A DNA stretch of 64,000 nt from Anaerolineae bacterium (GTDB taxonomy: Bacteria > Chloroflexota > Anaerolineae > Aggregatilineales > UBA2796). Within the stretch, counting starts at the first letter, position 1, and each line of letters begins with the position of its first letter. Position numbers and translations under genes: made by a program. The notes beneath the pieces were generated by a model that ran no database searches, had not been told where the DNA came from, and worked only from the letters and a program-made list of their open reading frames with translations. This document shows positions 1 through 8,380 of the stretch, one piece after another. The stretch covers positions 1 to 64,000 of the forward strand of contig JAHBVJ010000006.1 of the NCBI GenBank assembly GCA_019637615.1, in the 5' to 3' direction.

Positions 1-429
1 CTCATGCGCACCCATACGTCGATGCACATCCTCTGCGGCGTGATCTTCCGCGATTATGGGGCACAGGTCACGGGCGGCAACATGGATCCGCTGCAAGGGC
101 GGATGGACTTCGAGTTCGAGACGCTGCACGGCGATTTCGTGCGCGAGGTCGAAGCCGCCATCAACAAAGAAGTCGCCAACGCCCGCGAGGTACGCGTCAA
201 AATCCTCCCGCGCGAAGAAGCTTTCAGTATTCCTGACCTGATCCGCACCAAGATCAACCTGCTGCCAGAAGGCATCCAAGAGGTGCGCACTCTTGAAATT
301 GTCGGCCTTGATCTGCAAGCTGACGGCGGCACCCACGTCCACAATACCTCGGAAGTCGGGCACATCCGCGTCACGGATTACAAGAGCAAAGGCAAGATCA
401 ACAAGCGCATCTACATCGAACTTGATTAG
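1..429 (+). CDS. alaX: Alanyl-tRNA editing protein, AlaX type (5' partial)
   Basis: This is the C-terminal part of a trans-acting editing hydrolase that removes Ser or Gly from mischarged tRNA-Ala. The frame stays open to base 1, so the true start lies outside the window. The metal site is visible as HTSMH at about residues 4-8 after the first visible Met, and a second half GGTHVHN near residues 108-114 is followed by TSEVGHIRV, the typical AlaX/AlaRS editing-domain tail. In AlaRS and many AlaX proteins the residue before GGTH is Cys (CGGTH); here it is Asp (DGGTH), so the zinc ligand set may differ. The gene ends in a stem-loop shared with the convergent marR gene. Confidence 0.85.
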   Translation, partial: LMRTHTSMHILCGVIFRDYGAQVTGGNMDPLQGRMDFEFETLHGDFVREVEAAINKEVANAREVRVKILPREEAFSIPDLIRTKINLLPEGIQEVRTLEIVGLDLQADGGTHVHNTSEVGHIRVTDYKSKGKINKRIYIELD

Positions 430-443
430 CGTAACAGCGCTTT

Positions 444-484
444 GAATGCCTCCTCCATCCAGCACGGGATCGGAGTAGGCATTC
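444..484. terminator. Stem-loop between convergent alaX and marR
   Basis: The arms GAATGCCTCCTCC (444-456) and GGAGTAGGCATTC (472-484) pair over 13 bases with one mismatch. The structure lies between two convergent stop codons and probably acts as a bidirectional terminator, although no long U-run follows on either strand. Confidence 0.5.
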
Positions 485-506
485 ACTAAATGATACGTTT
501 CGACTA

Positions 507-941
507 CTACCTATCCGCAACGTAATCTTTAGCTTGACTGCTCATCCGCTCAAGCCATCCGGCGATTACCTCAAGTTCCTGTTCACTCATGTGGTTCATC
601 ACGTGCTCTGCCCAACGCTGATGTAATCCGTCCATGAACTGGACAAACGTCTTGCCCGCCTCTGTCAGATAGAGTTCTTTGGCGCGTTTATCCTGTCCCG
701 ATCGCTCTGTCACCAGATAGCCTTTTTCCTCCAGACTTTTGACAGACCGCGCAATGGCCGCCTTATCGATCGCAAGCAGGTCGGATAATTCCTCTTGGCT
801 AATCCCCGATTTGTTGCCAATGTTGATCAGAAATATGCTGTCAGAGTACGAAACATCTTTGTCCGCCAGCGCTTTTGAGAGGTAGCTCTGGAAGGTGCGG
901 TTGAGGATGCCAATGGCTCTGGCGATGCTTACAAGCTCCAT
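507..941 (-). CDS. MarR-family transcriptional regulator
   Basis: A 144-residue winged-helix repressor of usual MarR length. The helix-turn-helix is at about residues 47-71 (SGISQEELSDLLAIDKAAIA), and the wing at 72-92 carries the conserved D-x-R (GQDKRAKELYLTEAG). The start codon lies 3 bases after the stop of the upstream hydrolase and a GGGGTGA ribosome site overlaps that stop, so the two are cotranscribed. The likely operator is the 37-nt palindrome at 2196-2232 in front of the hydrolase, giving autorepression relieved by a small ligand. The ligand cannot be inferred from sequence. Confidence 0.9.
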   Translation of the reverse strand: MELVSIARAIGILNRTFQSYLSKALADKDVSYSDSIFLINIGNKSGISQEELSDLLAIDKAAIARSVKSLEEKGYLVTERSGQDKRAKELYLTEAGKTFVQFMDGLHQRWAEHVMNHMSEQELEVIAGWLERMSSQAKDYVADR

Positions 942-944
942 GCT

Positions 945-2066
945 TCACCCCTGACTAGTGGCTGAATCAGACTCTTTCCCCAGAAAGAATGCTTCAACGA
1001 TCTGGATAAACTGCTCCGGTTTGTCCAGATGGACGGTGTGAGCGGAGTCTATCCGCTTGTACTGTGCGTTCGGTAGCAGCGACATCGCGCGGTCAGCGTC
1101 TTCCTGTGCTAACGCTCCGTTGAGCACACCATCCTCGCGGATTTCAAAATTTGCGTGCAGCAGCAAGGTCGGCTGGTTGATCCGTTGAAGTGTTTCGGCG
1201 TGGTCAAAGCCCACATTCCATGTCCCATCATAAAAGGCATTGCCGAAGTACGGGTCGTACTTATCCATGCCCCGTACAAATAGCCGCATGGTGTCACCGA
1301 GAAACGGCGTCTCCAACGGCTGTCCGGGGTTTTTCGCGCGGTATGTTTGAATGAAAGATACCAGTATCGGCAGTGCTGCAGGCCCTGCATTTTTCGCGAT
1401 AAACTGCGCATGGCTCGTCAGCCAGTAGATGAGGAAGTCCTCCGTTTTCCCGCTTTCAATGTATTCATGGCACGAGGCAAAGGATACGTAGCTGATAGTG
1501 TCCTTAATCCTCGGATACTCGGCGGTAAACAGCGGCGGATCTTCCAGCACGATTGCCTTCACAAGGTCGGGGTTGTTCGCGGCAAGCCAAGCCGTCAGCA
1601 GCCCGCCGGATGAATTGCCAGTGACGTAAGCAGGTTCTCCGATCACGGTTTCTATAAAGGCGGCGAGGTCTTCGCCCATCTGGTTAGCGGTAAAACGCTC
1701 GGCGGGGCTAATGGTCTTCCCGTGACCGTGATAGTCCACAGCAAACACATGAAACGACTTTGACAGTTCAGGCAGGACGCGGCTGTAGCTAAACCATTCC
1801 ATGTGCTGGGCATGGAGCATCAGCAACGCTGGCCCATTCTTCGGCCCTTCCACATAATTGAACGTGACTTCGCCAATCTGTACCTTTTTTTCCACGATAC
1901 CCGCCTCAGCGATCTTCGTGTTCCACGGGTCGGTATAGCCGTATAGCAGTTGATTTGCCACCAACGCGCCGACAACGCCCAGTGTCGTGACAATCCCCGC
2001 TGCCACCCCTAGTTTGTAAACGAGTGAGTGTCGGGGCTTTTGATTTACTTTATGCTTGCTTGCCAT
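945..2066 (-). CDS. Membrane-anchored alpha/beta hydrolase
   Basis: A 373-residue alpha/beta-fold hydrolase. An N-terminal hydrophobic helix (about 18-41) anchors or exports it, and the catalytic domain follows. The nucleophile elbow GNSSGG puts Ser152 in the G-x-S-x-G position. The oxyanion segment is LMLHAQHMEW near residues 82-91 and the catalytic His is in the C-terminal DSAHTVHL. AVDYHGHGKT near 109-118 is typical of the esterase/haloperoxidase-like group. The ATG has a good GAGGTG site 8 bases upstream. It is the first gene of an operon with marR, which suggests an inducible hydrolase for a small organic compound. The substrate is unknown. Confidence 0.85.
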   Translation of the reverse strand: MASKHKVNQKPRHSLVYKLGVAAGIVTTLGVVGALVANQLLYGYTDPWNTKIAEAGIVEKKVQIGEVTFNYVEGPKNGPALLMLHAQHMEWFSYSRVLPELSKSFHVFAVDYHGHGKTISPAERFTANQMGEDLAAFIETVIGEPAYVTGNSSGGLLTAWLAANNPDLVKAIVLEDPPLFTAEYPRIKDTISYVSFASCHEYIESGKTEDFLIYWLTSHAQFIAKNAGPAALPILVSFIQTYRAKNPGQPLETPFLGDTMRLFVRGMDKYDPYFGNAFYDGTWNVGFDHAETLQRINQPTLLLHANFEIREDGVLNGALAQEDADRAMSLLPNAQYKRIDSAHTVHLDKPEQFIQIVEAFFLGKESDSATSQG

Positions 2067-2191
2067 GTCTACACCTCAGAGTTTCTCTAGTCATCACGGC
2101 GCGCCGCACCTCGCCTACCCGATACCACTAATCCGTTTGATGCACTGTCAGGGGTGCAAGGCAATCACGGCGATTGTTTTAGCCTGCTCTC

Positions 2192-2220
2192 ACTATACAT
2201 AATATGGTTGACTCAGTCAA
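2192..2220 (-). promoter_or_regulatory. Sigma70-type promoter of the hydrolase-marR operon
   Basis: On the minus strand TTGACT (2215-2220) is followed by exactly 17 bases and TATAGT (2192-2197). This near-consensus promoter lies about 125 bases upstream of the hydrolase ATG. Both hexamers are covered or touched by the palindrome at 2196-2232, so repressor binding would block polymerase. Confidence 0.75.
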
Positions 2221-2232
2221 CCATATTATGTA
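2196..2232. promoter_or_regulatory. 37-nt palindrome, probable MarR operator
   Basis: The left half TACATAATATGGTTGACT is mirrored by AGTCAACCATATTATGTA around a single central C at 2214, with no mismatch over 18 bases per arm. MarR dimers typically bind palindromes of about 16-24 bases, and the inner ATGGTTGACT/AGTCAACCAT fits that size. The site lies between the divergent hydrolase-marR operon and the STAND gene. Confidence 0.8.
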
Positions 2233-2444
2233 AAAATTCCTGCGGCATCTGGATCGCATGGCGGATGAAGCCTTCGTCAGGCTCCCTTCGGCGCATTACC
2301 ACCTTATTGCCGGAAGAAACTAATACTTTAGACGGATTATCGGCACGCTGAGTTAATATATACTGATGAAAATGACGCTGCTCTTCTGCGCACAGGATCT
2401 TTGGCATCCGTGTGCATGAGGATGAGGTTGAGGAATGCAATGCG

Positions 2445-5400
2445 ATGTCTGAACTAGCCGCCGGATTTCAATCCTTACCTGCCGAGTATCAAACTGTCAT
2501 TCGCCTTGCCCAAGACCAGCACCATATCGCCGTGACGCCCCTGCAAGCACTGGCTGGAGGGTGGTCAGGCGCGATGGTCTACCTCGTTAGTGTCGCTTCC
2601 CAAGACCATCTTCAACATCTAGTGCTCAAACTTGATCGCAAAAATGTGAAAGCGCAGTCCGATGAGATTCGCCGCCACGAAACGGCCTTTCGGCAGTCGC
2701 CCTCTACTTTTGCCGAACGCCACCTCGCGCAAATGGTATTTGACCGCGTGGAAGCCGACGGCGCGATGGCGATTTTCTATGCCATCGCGGGGCAGTCGCT
2801 GCACCGTTATCGTACGCTGTCGTCGTATGAAAGTCAGTGTCAGGTCGAAACCATCTTCGCAGAAACCTATCATCATATCCTTAGCGAATGGAACGCGGCA
2901 CGCACCTTCAAGCAAGCGGTGACGCCAGTGGCGCTGCTCGAACAATGGCTGAGTTTTCGGCTGAAGCCCGACGGCAACATTCAAAAGTTTCTTGAAACGT
3001 ACTGCCGCGTGTCGCCCGACATCGACGGCTTCCTTGTGCAAGGCTCCATTCTGCCGAACCCGTTGGCCTATGCTCGTCATCCTGAATGGTGGGGCGCAGC
3101 GCGACCGATTGACGCAGCGATAGGGCTTCAACACGGCGATTTGAATACCAACAACATCCTGATCAAGTTCGCTAAGGACGGCGAAACACTGGACGGCTAT
3201 TTCCTCATCGATTTCGCGCTGTTCAAGGAGCAGATGCCGCTCGTTTTCGATGTGCGCTATCTCGAAATGTCGTATCTCATTCTGCGTCACGCCCAAGTAT
3301 CGTTCACCAAACTGGTCGATCTCATTCTGCGTTTTGGCGAGGCCGATAACATAGATTCACAGGACGTGCCTATCGATGTCGCGGGCTTAGCGTCCGTCAT
3401 CGGTTCGACGCGCCGGAACTTTGAGCAGTGGGTATCCGGCAATCATCCTAGCCTGCACGATGATCTGTGGGGTCAATACTGGCTGGCGGGGGTGGCGGCT
3501 GGTCTCAGCTACTGTCACAAGCCAGACATCGGTCAGCCACAGCGCATGTTGGCGCTGATCTATGCCGCCGCCAACCTGAAACGCTATTCAAAAATGTTCG
3601 GCGTCAAGGCTCCTACCGAGGCGCGCCAGCTCTACGACCCGGTAAAACTCCGTCACGAGCGGACAGCCACCATCACCATGCGTGGTGTGCCTCACAACCT
3701 GCCCGCCCAAACGACGACTCTGATCGGGCGCGATGCGGAAGCCGCCGCTATACAACAGCTGCTCACCTCGGACGAAACGCGCCTGATTACGTTGAGCGGC
3801 CCCGGTGGGGTGGGCAAAACACGCCTGAGTCTGGAAGTCGCCGCGCGGGTTGGCAACGCCAACGTTTTTCCCGACGGCGTATTCTTCATCCCGCTGGCGG
3901 ATATTACCGATCCAACGCTGGTGGTAGCCAAAATTGCGCAGACGCTCGGCTTACGTGAAGGCGGCAACCAACCCTTGATCATGACGGTCAAATCCTACTT
4001 GCATGACAAGCGGATGCTGCTGATACTGGATAACTTCGAGCAACTCATCTCGGCAGCGCCGATGGTTGCCGATTTGCTGGCGATGTGTCCGCGCCTCAAG
4101 CTGCTGGTGAGCAGCCGCATTGTGTTGGAACTGCGCGGCGAACGTGAATTTGTCGTGCCGCCGCTGGAAACTCCCGACAGCGATCAACTACCTGATCTCA
4201 GTCAGATCGAGCAGAACCAAGCGGTTCAGTTATTTGTGGAACGCGCCCAAATCGCCAATTCCAAATTTTCCTTGACGGCGGAGAATGCGGCTGCCATCGC
4301 GGAGATTTGTCAGCGTTTGGATGGACTGCCACTGGCAATCGAATTAGCGGCAGCGCGTACCAAGCTGCTTTCGCCACAAATGATGTTGGGTCGGCTGGAT
4401 AATCGGTTGGCGCTGCTAACGGGTGGCGCGCGCGATCTGCCCGTTCGCCAGCAGACGCTGCGCAATTCGCTCGATCTCAGCTACAGCTTGCTGGAACCGG
4501 ATGAGCAGACCTTGTTCGCACGGCTAGGCGTGTTCGTGGGCGGTTTTTCGCTGGAAGCTGCCGAATCCTTATGTAGCGCTGATACCACCCTGAACGTCTT
4601 GGACACGATCACGGCGCTGACGAATAATAGCTTTCTGCGCTCGGAAGACTGCATGGATGGTCATCCGCGCTTCAGGATGCTGGAGACGATTCGTGAGTAT
4701 GCGCTGGAGCGCTTGCGGGAACGTGGCGAACTGGCCTCGATGCAATCTGATCACGCGGCGTACTATTTCAAAAAGCTCATCACGGAAATCGGGGAAAAAC
4801 TATTCTCGCCAGAGGCGCATGTATGGCTAGATTGGCTGGAATGCGAACATGCCAATGTGAGCGCCGCATTTGTCTGGGGGCTGAACACGTCCGACAAGGC
4901 GGTGCTGGCTTGCTGCCGCATCTTAACGTGGTACTGGTACCGGCGCGGCTACCTGAGCGAAGGACGCGCATGGATTCAGCGCTTACTGGACTCGCCGCTA
5001 ACACAAGGACGAACGCCGGAACGTGCGCTGGCATTGGTGACTCACTCCTCGCTGGCGATGTGGCAGGGCGATCTGAAAGCGGCTGAGATCAGCGGGAAAA
5101 CGGGGCTGGAACTCGCACAGCAAACCGAAGAACTGCCTATCGTAGCGTGGGCATTCCTCACCAATGGCGTCCTCAACATCAATCAGGGCAACTACACGGT
5201 CGCGCGCCCATTGATCAAAGAGGCGTTGGCGCTCTATAAAGAAACACAGCAAATCTGGTTCATCGCGATTGTGCTCGTGCATCTCGGTAACATCGAGCTA
5301 GGGTTGGGCGATATGGTGGCGGCACGCGCATGGCTAGAAGAAGCGGACGACCTGAGCCGGCAATGGGGCGAAGACTGGGCGCACTCGTTTGTCCTGAACA

Positions 5401-5876
5401 ATCTGGGCGAAGTCGCGCGCGTACAGGGCGACTATCAGGCCGCGCGCCGCTATTATGAGGAGAGTGAGGCATTCTTGCGGGCGATGGGCGATAAAGGCGA
5501 TCTTGCGCGCTTGATCCACAGTCTCGGCTACGTGGCGCAGCATGAAGGCAACCTCGCCAAAGCCGCCGCACAATTTCAGGAGAGTTTGGCGATGTTCCGA
5601 GCACTTGGCAACAAACGCGGCATGGCAGAATGTCTGCTTGGCTTGGCGGGCATCCGCGCGGCGCAGGGGCAGGCTTCACTCGCGGCGCAGTTGTTTGGCA
5701 CGGCAGAAACGACCATGAGCGCCAGCGGCGCGGGCTGGTGGCCTGCGGATCGTGGCGAGATGAAGCGCACTCGTGAAGCCATCCAAGCGCAATTGGATGA
5801 GGCCACCTTCGCTGCCGAGCTGGCAAAAGGCGCACAAATGCCACTGGAACGCGCCATCGCCAGTGTGACACGCTGA
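2445..5876 (+). CDS. Kinase-fold/STAND NTPase/TPR fusion protein
   Basis: A 1143-residue three-part protein. Residues about 1-350 form an aminoglycoside-phosphotransferase/kinase-like fold, with HGDLNTNNIL (His230) as catalytic-loop equivalent and FLIDFALF as the DFG equivalent. Residues about 420-750 are a STAND (NB-ARC/AP-ATPase) module with P-loop GPGGVGKT (452-459), Walker B LLILDNFE near 525 and the GLPLAIELAAAR motif near 628. The rest consists of helical TPR repeats. An upstream GTG at 2412 is possible, but the ATG at 2445 has a GAGG site about 12 bases before it. The stop overlaps the start of the next gene (ATGA). The architecture resembles signal-dependent switches of bacterial conflict systems. 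Kinase activity is unproven. Confidence 0.8.
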   Translation: MSELAAGFQSLPAEYQTVIRLAQDQHHIAVTPLQALAGGWSGAMVYLVSVASQDHLQHLVLKLDRKNVKAQSDEIRRHETAFRQSPSTFAERHLAQMVFDRVEADGAMAIFYAIAGQSLHRYRTLSSYESQCQVETIFAETYHHILSEWNAARTFKQAVTPVALLEQWLSFRLKPDGNIQKFLETYCRVSPDIDGFLVQGSILPNPLAYARHPEWWGAARPIDAAIGLQHGDLNTNNILIKFAKDGETLDGYFLIDFALFKEQMPLVFDVRYLEMSYLILRHAQVSFTKLVDLILRFGEADNIDSQDVPIDVAGLASVIGSTRRNFEQWVSGNHPSLHDDLWGQYWLAGVAAGLSYCHKPDIGQPQRMLALIYAAANLKRYSKMFGVKAPTEARQLYDPVKLRHERTATITMRGVPHNLPAQTTTLIGRDAEAAAIQQLLTSDETRLITLSGPGGVGKTRLSLEVAARVGNANVFPDGVFFIPLADITDPTLVVAKIAQTLGLREGGNQPLIMTVKSYLHDKRMLLILDNFEQLISAAPMVADLLAMCPRLKLLVSSRIVLELRGEREFVVPPLETPDSDQLPDLSQIEQNQAVQLFVERAQIANSKFSLTAENAAAIAEICQRLDGLPLAIELAAARTKLLSPQMMLGRLDNRLALLTGGARDLPVRQQTLRNSLDLSYSLLEPDEQTLFARLGVFVGGFSLEAAESLCSADTTLNVLDTITALTNNSFLRSEDCMDGHPRFRMLETIREYALERLRERGELASMQSDHAAYYFKKLITEIGEKLFSPEAHVWLDWLECEHANVSAAFVWGLNTSDKAVLACCRILTWYWYRRGYLSEGRAWIQRLLDSPLTQGRTPERALALVTHSSLAMWQGDLKAAEISGKTGLELAQQTEELPIVAWAFLTNGVLNINQGNYTVARPLIKEALALYKETQQIWFIAIVLVHLGNIELGLGDMVAARAWLEEADDLSRQWGEDWAHSFVLNNLGEVARVQGDYQAARRYYEESEAFLRAMGDKGDLARLIHSLGYVAQHEGNLAKAAAQFQESLAMFRALGNKRGMAECLLGLAGIRAAQGQASLAAQLFGTAETTMSASGAGWWPADRGEMKRTREAIQAQLDEATFAAELAKGAQMPLERAIASVTR

Positions 5877-6658
5877 TGAGCGGCGATGAGCTGAGTCTGC
5901 GGGTCAGCGTGGCGACGCTCGCAAGGGTTGTCTTTCCGCATGATGGGGCGACCATGCTGGCGTTGGAACGCAAAGCCACGCTGCGCAATGACACTGCCTA
6001 CGTGGTTGCGCAGCCGTTTGGTGGCGCTGTCCGGTTACTGAATGTGGCAGCGCTGCACGATCTGATCGGGGCTTTCCGCTTCGACAGCGACCGATCCCGC
6101 GCGGAACAGGATTTTCGTATCCTGATCCGACCTGCTGACTGGTCGCGCGTCAAAGCCTTTTGTCTGCACCATCTTCGCCGTGCCGATGATCCCGCGTTAG
6201 AAACCGATCCAGAACGGGAGCTGATCGAGGAACTTGCGGAATGCCTTCAGGTGACATTGAAACCGACGCAGTTCACGTATCGCTCCATTGGAATCGCCAT
6301 CGAAGACACGCCGACGCCAACGGACAATATCTATAGTCAGGGCGTACCGACAGTCAGACTATACAGCATCTTTGAGGTGATGATCACAGACACCGCGTTG
6401 TGCCTAGCTTTACTGAACGCCAGTGAACGCCATACAGATGCAGCCCTCGGTACACTCGCCGTCAACAATGCTCAATCCGGCGGGCGTGGTCGTGCCAACT
6501 CGGTACTGACGATACCGCTGGACAGCATGACCACGTTTTACCGCATAATGTCACCAGATCAGCGGTATGGAGCCGTGAATCTGGACGGACATCCACTCGA
6601 TCCGAGTGTGTTAGCGATCCTAGACAGTATCGACGTACCACAGCTTCAACGGCTGTGA
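5876..6658 (+). CDS. Hypothetical protein with Nudix-like box, partner of the STAND protein
   Basis: A 260-residue protein whose ATG overlaps the stop of the STAND gene by 4 bases, so it is translationally coupled and probably works with it. At about residues 114-124 it has ERELIEELAECL, matching the REUxEE core of the Nudix box, but the Gly and upstream Glu of that box are absent. A later segment (about 138-170) around RSIGIAIED and VPTVRLYSIFEV also resembles Nudix beta strands. No signal peptide or membrane segment is visible. I do not recognise a named family. It could be a degenerate Nudix ligand sensor or an effector for the NTPase. Confidence 0.7.
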   Translation: MSGDELSLRVSVATLARVVFPHDGATMLALERKATLRNDTAYVVAQPFGGAVRLLNVAALHDLIGAFRFDSDRSRAEQDFRILIRPADWSRVKAFCLHHLRRADDPALETDPERELIEELAECLQVTLKPTQFTYRSIGIAIEDTPTPTDNIYSQGVPTVRLYSIFEVMITDTALCLALLNASERHTDAALGTLAVNNAQSGGRGRANSVLTIPLDSMTTFYRIMSPDQRYGAVNLDGHPLDPSVLAILDSIDVPQLQRL

Positions 6659-6677
6659 TCGGATATCCGAAACCGCC

Positions 6678-6890
6678 TTACCCATCCTGTTTTGGTTGCG
6701 GTTGCCAATGCAGTTTTAGCAGTTGATCTATCCTTAGCGCTTCTGTAGCATAAGTGATGCCGGTGCCGTCTGAGAACTCTACTTCATAGACGCCAGATTC
6801 CCATTCTTCGATGACAGTGCCAACCTGCCCGCGCTTAAGGGCGTCAGACAGGTCTTCGAGCAAGGCAACCGTATCATGGAGCGCGATCAT
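6678..6890 (-). CDS. DUF4926-like small protein
   Basis: A 70-residue protein starting MIALHDTVALLEDL and containing GQVGTVIEEWESGVYEVEFSDGTG, the small beta-barrel pattern of the DUF4926 family. A longer frame to 6968 exists, but its N-terminus is translated over the coding tail of the MFS gene and looks non-native. The ATG at 6890 overlaps the stop of the upstream MFS gene (TAATG), which implies coupled translation. Molecular role unknown. Confidence 0.7.
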   Translation of the reverse strand: MIALHDTVALLEDLSDALKRGQVGTVIEEWESGVYEVEFSDGTGITYATEALRIDQLLKLHWQPQPKQDG

Positions 6891-8200
6891 TAGTCTCCCG
6901 TCACGGGTTCGACGGCAGGCGTGGCTTGCGGATCGCGCACGTAGATCACCGTCACCGCGAAGGCACACAACACCATCAGCAGCGCAACCACGAACAGCGC
7001 TTCGTAGCCGATCTCCTGCGCCAGCGTGCCCGCGATGAACGGCGCAGCCAGCGAAATCACGGCGGAAATCGTATTGAACAATCCGGCGTAAGTCGGGCGT
7101 TGATCCGGCGTAGCGTGAGTGATCACCCAGTTCTGATAGCTGAGGAACAAGTTGCCGACCGTCAGCCCCGACGCCAAGAAACCGATGTACAGTGGGAACG
7201 GCCCCACCACCGAGGCCACCAGCGCGCTAATGGGCAGGATCGCTGCCACGATCAGGGCGAATCGGATGTATTGCAGGTTACTGCGTGCGCCCAACCATGT
7301 ATAAACCAGCGCGCCGAGCACACTGCCGATAGTCTGCATCGCCAGCAGCACAGGCACGGCGTCCTTGCTGGACATACCCAACTGTACCGTCGCGAAGCCG
7401 ATGTAAAACGGCCCCGCCATCGCGAATAAACTAGTCAGCAGTCGAGCGCTGAGGATCGTACGGAAACTGGTATCGTGGCGCAGCACGCGTCCGAGGCTAG
7501 GCAGAAATTCGCCCAACGACGGGATTTTATCGACGGCTTTGCCCCCCGGCAGCTCATGGATGAACAGCGTCGAAACCATCGATAGCACGAACATCACGCC
7601 CGCCGCGATGAACAGGAGCGCGTAGTTGTTGGGGAATCCCGGCCCTTGTTCGCTCAACACCAACCCGATCAGCGGCGAGACCAGCAGCATGATCAGCCCC
7701 GCGCTGGCGGACATAATGCCGAGCATCCGGGCACGCCAGCGGTTATCCAGACTGGTGCCGATCAAGTCCGCCCACGGCACGCCCACGATGCCATCGCCCA
7801 CTGCTGCGATTCCATAGGCCATCAGGAACAGCACGAGGATAGTGGTCGGGTGATCCTTGCCGATCATAATCACCGCGACACCGAACAGTAAGATCACGAA
7901 CCGCACCGGCAGATTCGGGCCGACAAACCACCACTTTTTGCGGGCGGCGCGGACGATATAACGCGCGATGAACAACTGCGGCAGCGTCCACCCGAAGTCA
8001 AACAGGCTGGACGACACCCCGATCAGGATTTCGGAGCTGGTCAAGTGACGGATGAAGTCGGGGATCACCGTCGAAGCGCCGATAGTGCCCATCGCCACCG
8101 AGAAAAAAATGCCGTCGATCAAAAAATAAAAGAAGTTTTTGCGGTAAATGCGTTCGCGCTGTGCTGGAGTGATACTGGATGCGCCCGAATCGTCCGTCAT
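6890..8200 (-). CDS. MFS transporter
   Basis: A 436-residue major facilitator protein with about 12 hydrophobic segments. The frame extends to 8269, but the ATG at 8200 (MTDDSGASS) has an AGG site 6 bases upstream and gives a normal cytoplasmic N-terminus. The central loop at about residues 200-230 (HELPGGKAVDKIPSLGEF) separates the two six-helix halves. No substrate-specific motif is recognisable. The family also contains exporters of sugars and drugs. It is followed directly by the DUF4926-like gene. Confidence 0.85.
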   Translation of the reverse strand: MTDDSGASSITPAQRERIYRKNFFYFLIDGIFFSVAMGTIGASTVIPDFIRHLTSSEILIGVSSSLFDFGWTLPQLFIARYIVRAARKKWWFVGPNLPVRFVILLFGVAVIMIGKDHPTTILVLFLMAYGIAAVGDGIVGVPWADLIGTSLDNRWRARMLGIMSASAGLIMLLVSPLIGLVLSEQGPGFPNNYALLFIAAGVMFVLSMVSTLFIHELPGGKAVDKIPSLGEFLPSLGRVLRHDTSFRTILSARLLTSLFAMAGPFYIGFATVQLGMSSKDAVPVLLAMQTIGSVLGALVYTWLGARSNLQYIRFALIVAAILPISALVASVVGPFPLYIGFLASGLTVGNLFLSYQNWVITHATPDQRPTYAGLFNTISAVISLAAPFIAGTLAQEIGYEALFVVALLMVLCAFAVTVIYVRDPQATPAVEPVTGD

Positions 8201-8380
8201 GATGTACCTATACTTTCGAAATAATGCAGAGCCATTGTCCACACTTCGGCAGCTTCCAGCAAGACCCAATCGATCACGATTCGCCTCTGAATTCCGTCAT
8301 TTTCTGCGCCGCAATACGTTACAATTGCCCTGTAAGACCTTTTTGCACCGCTTTCAACGGAATTTATCGCGGTTAAAGCT

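Larger units (their letters stand above)
2067..2444. other. Divergent intergenic region with operator
   Basis: About 380 bases between the hydrolase start and the STAND gene start. It holds the palindrome and the minus-strand promoter described separately. No protein-coding signal is convincing here. On the plus strand TTGACT at 2209-2214 is followed after 17 bases only by an A-rich hexamer, so the promoter for the STAND gene is not clear. Confidence 0.6.

Noticed and set aside
5260..5994. 244-codon minus-strand frame over the STAND C-terminus
   Set aside because: Arg/Pro/Ser-rich antisense shadow crossing a real gene junction.
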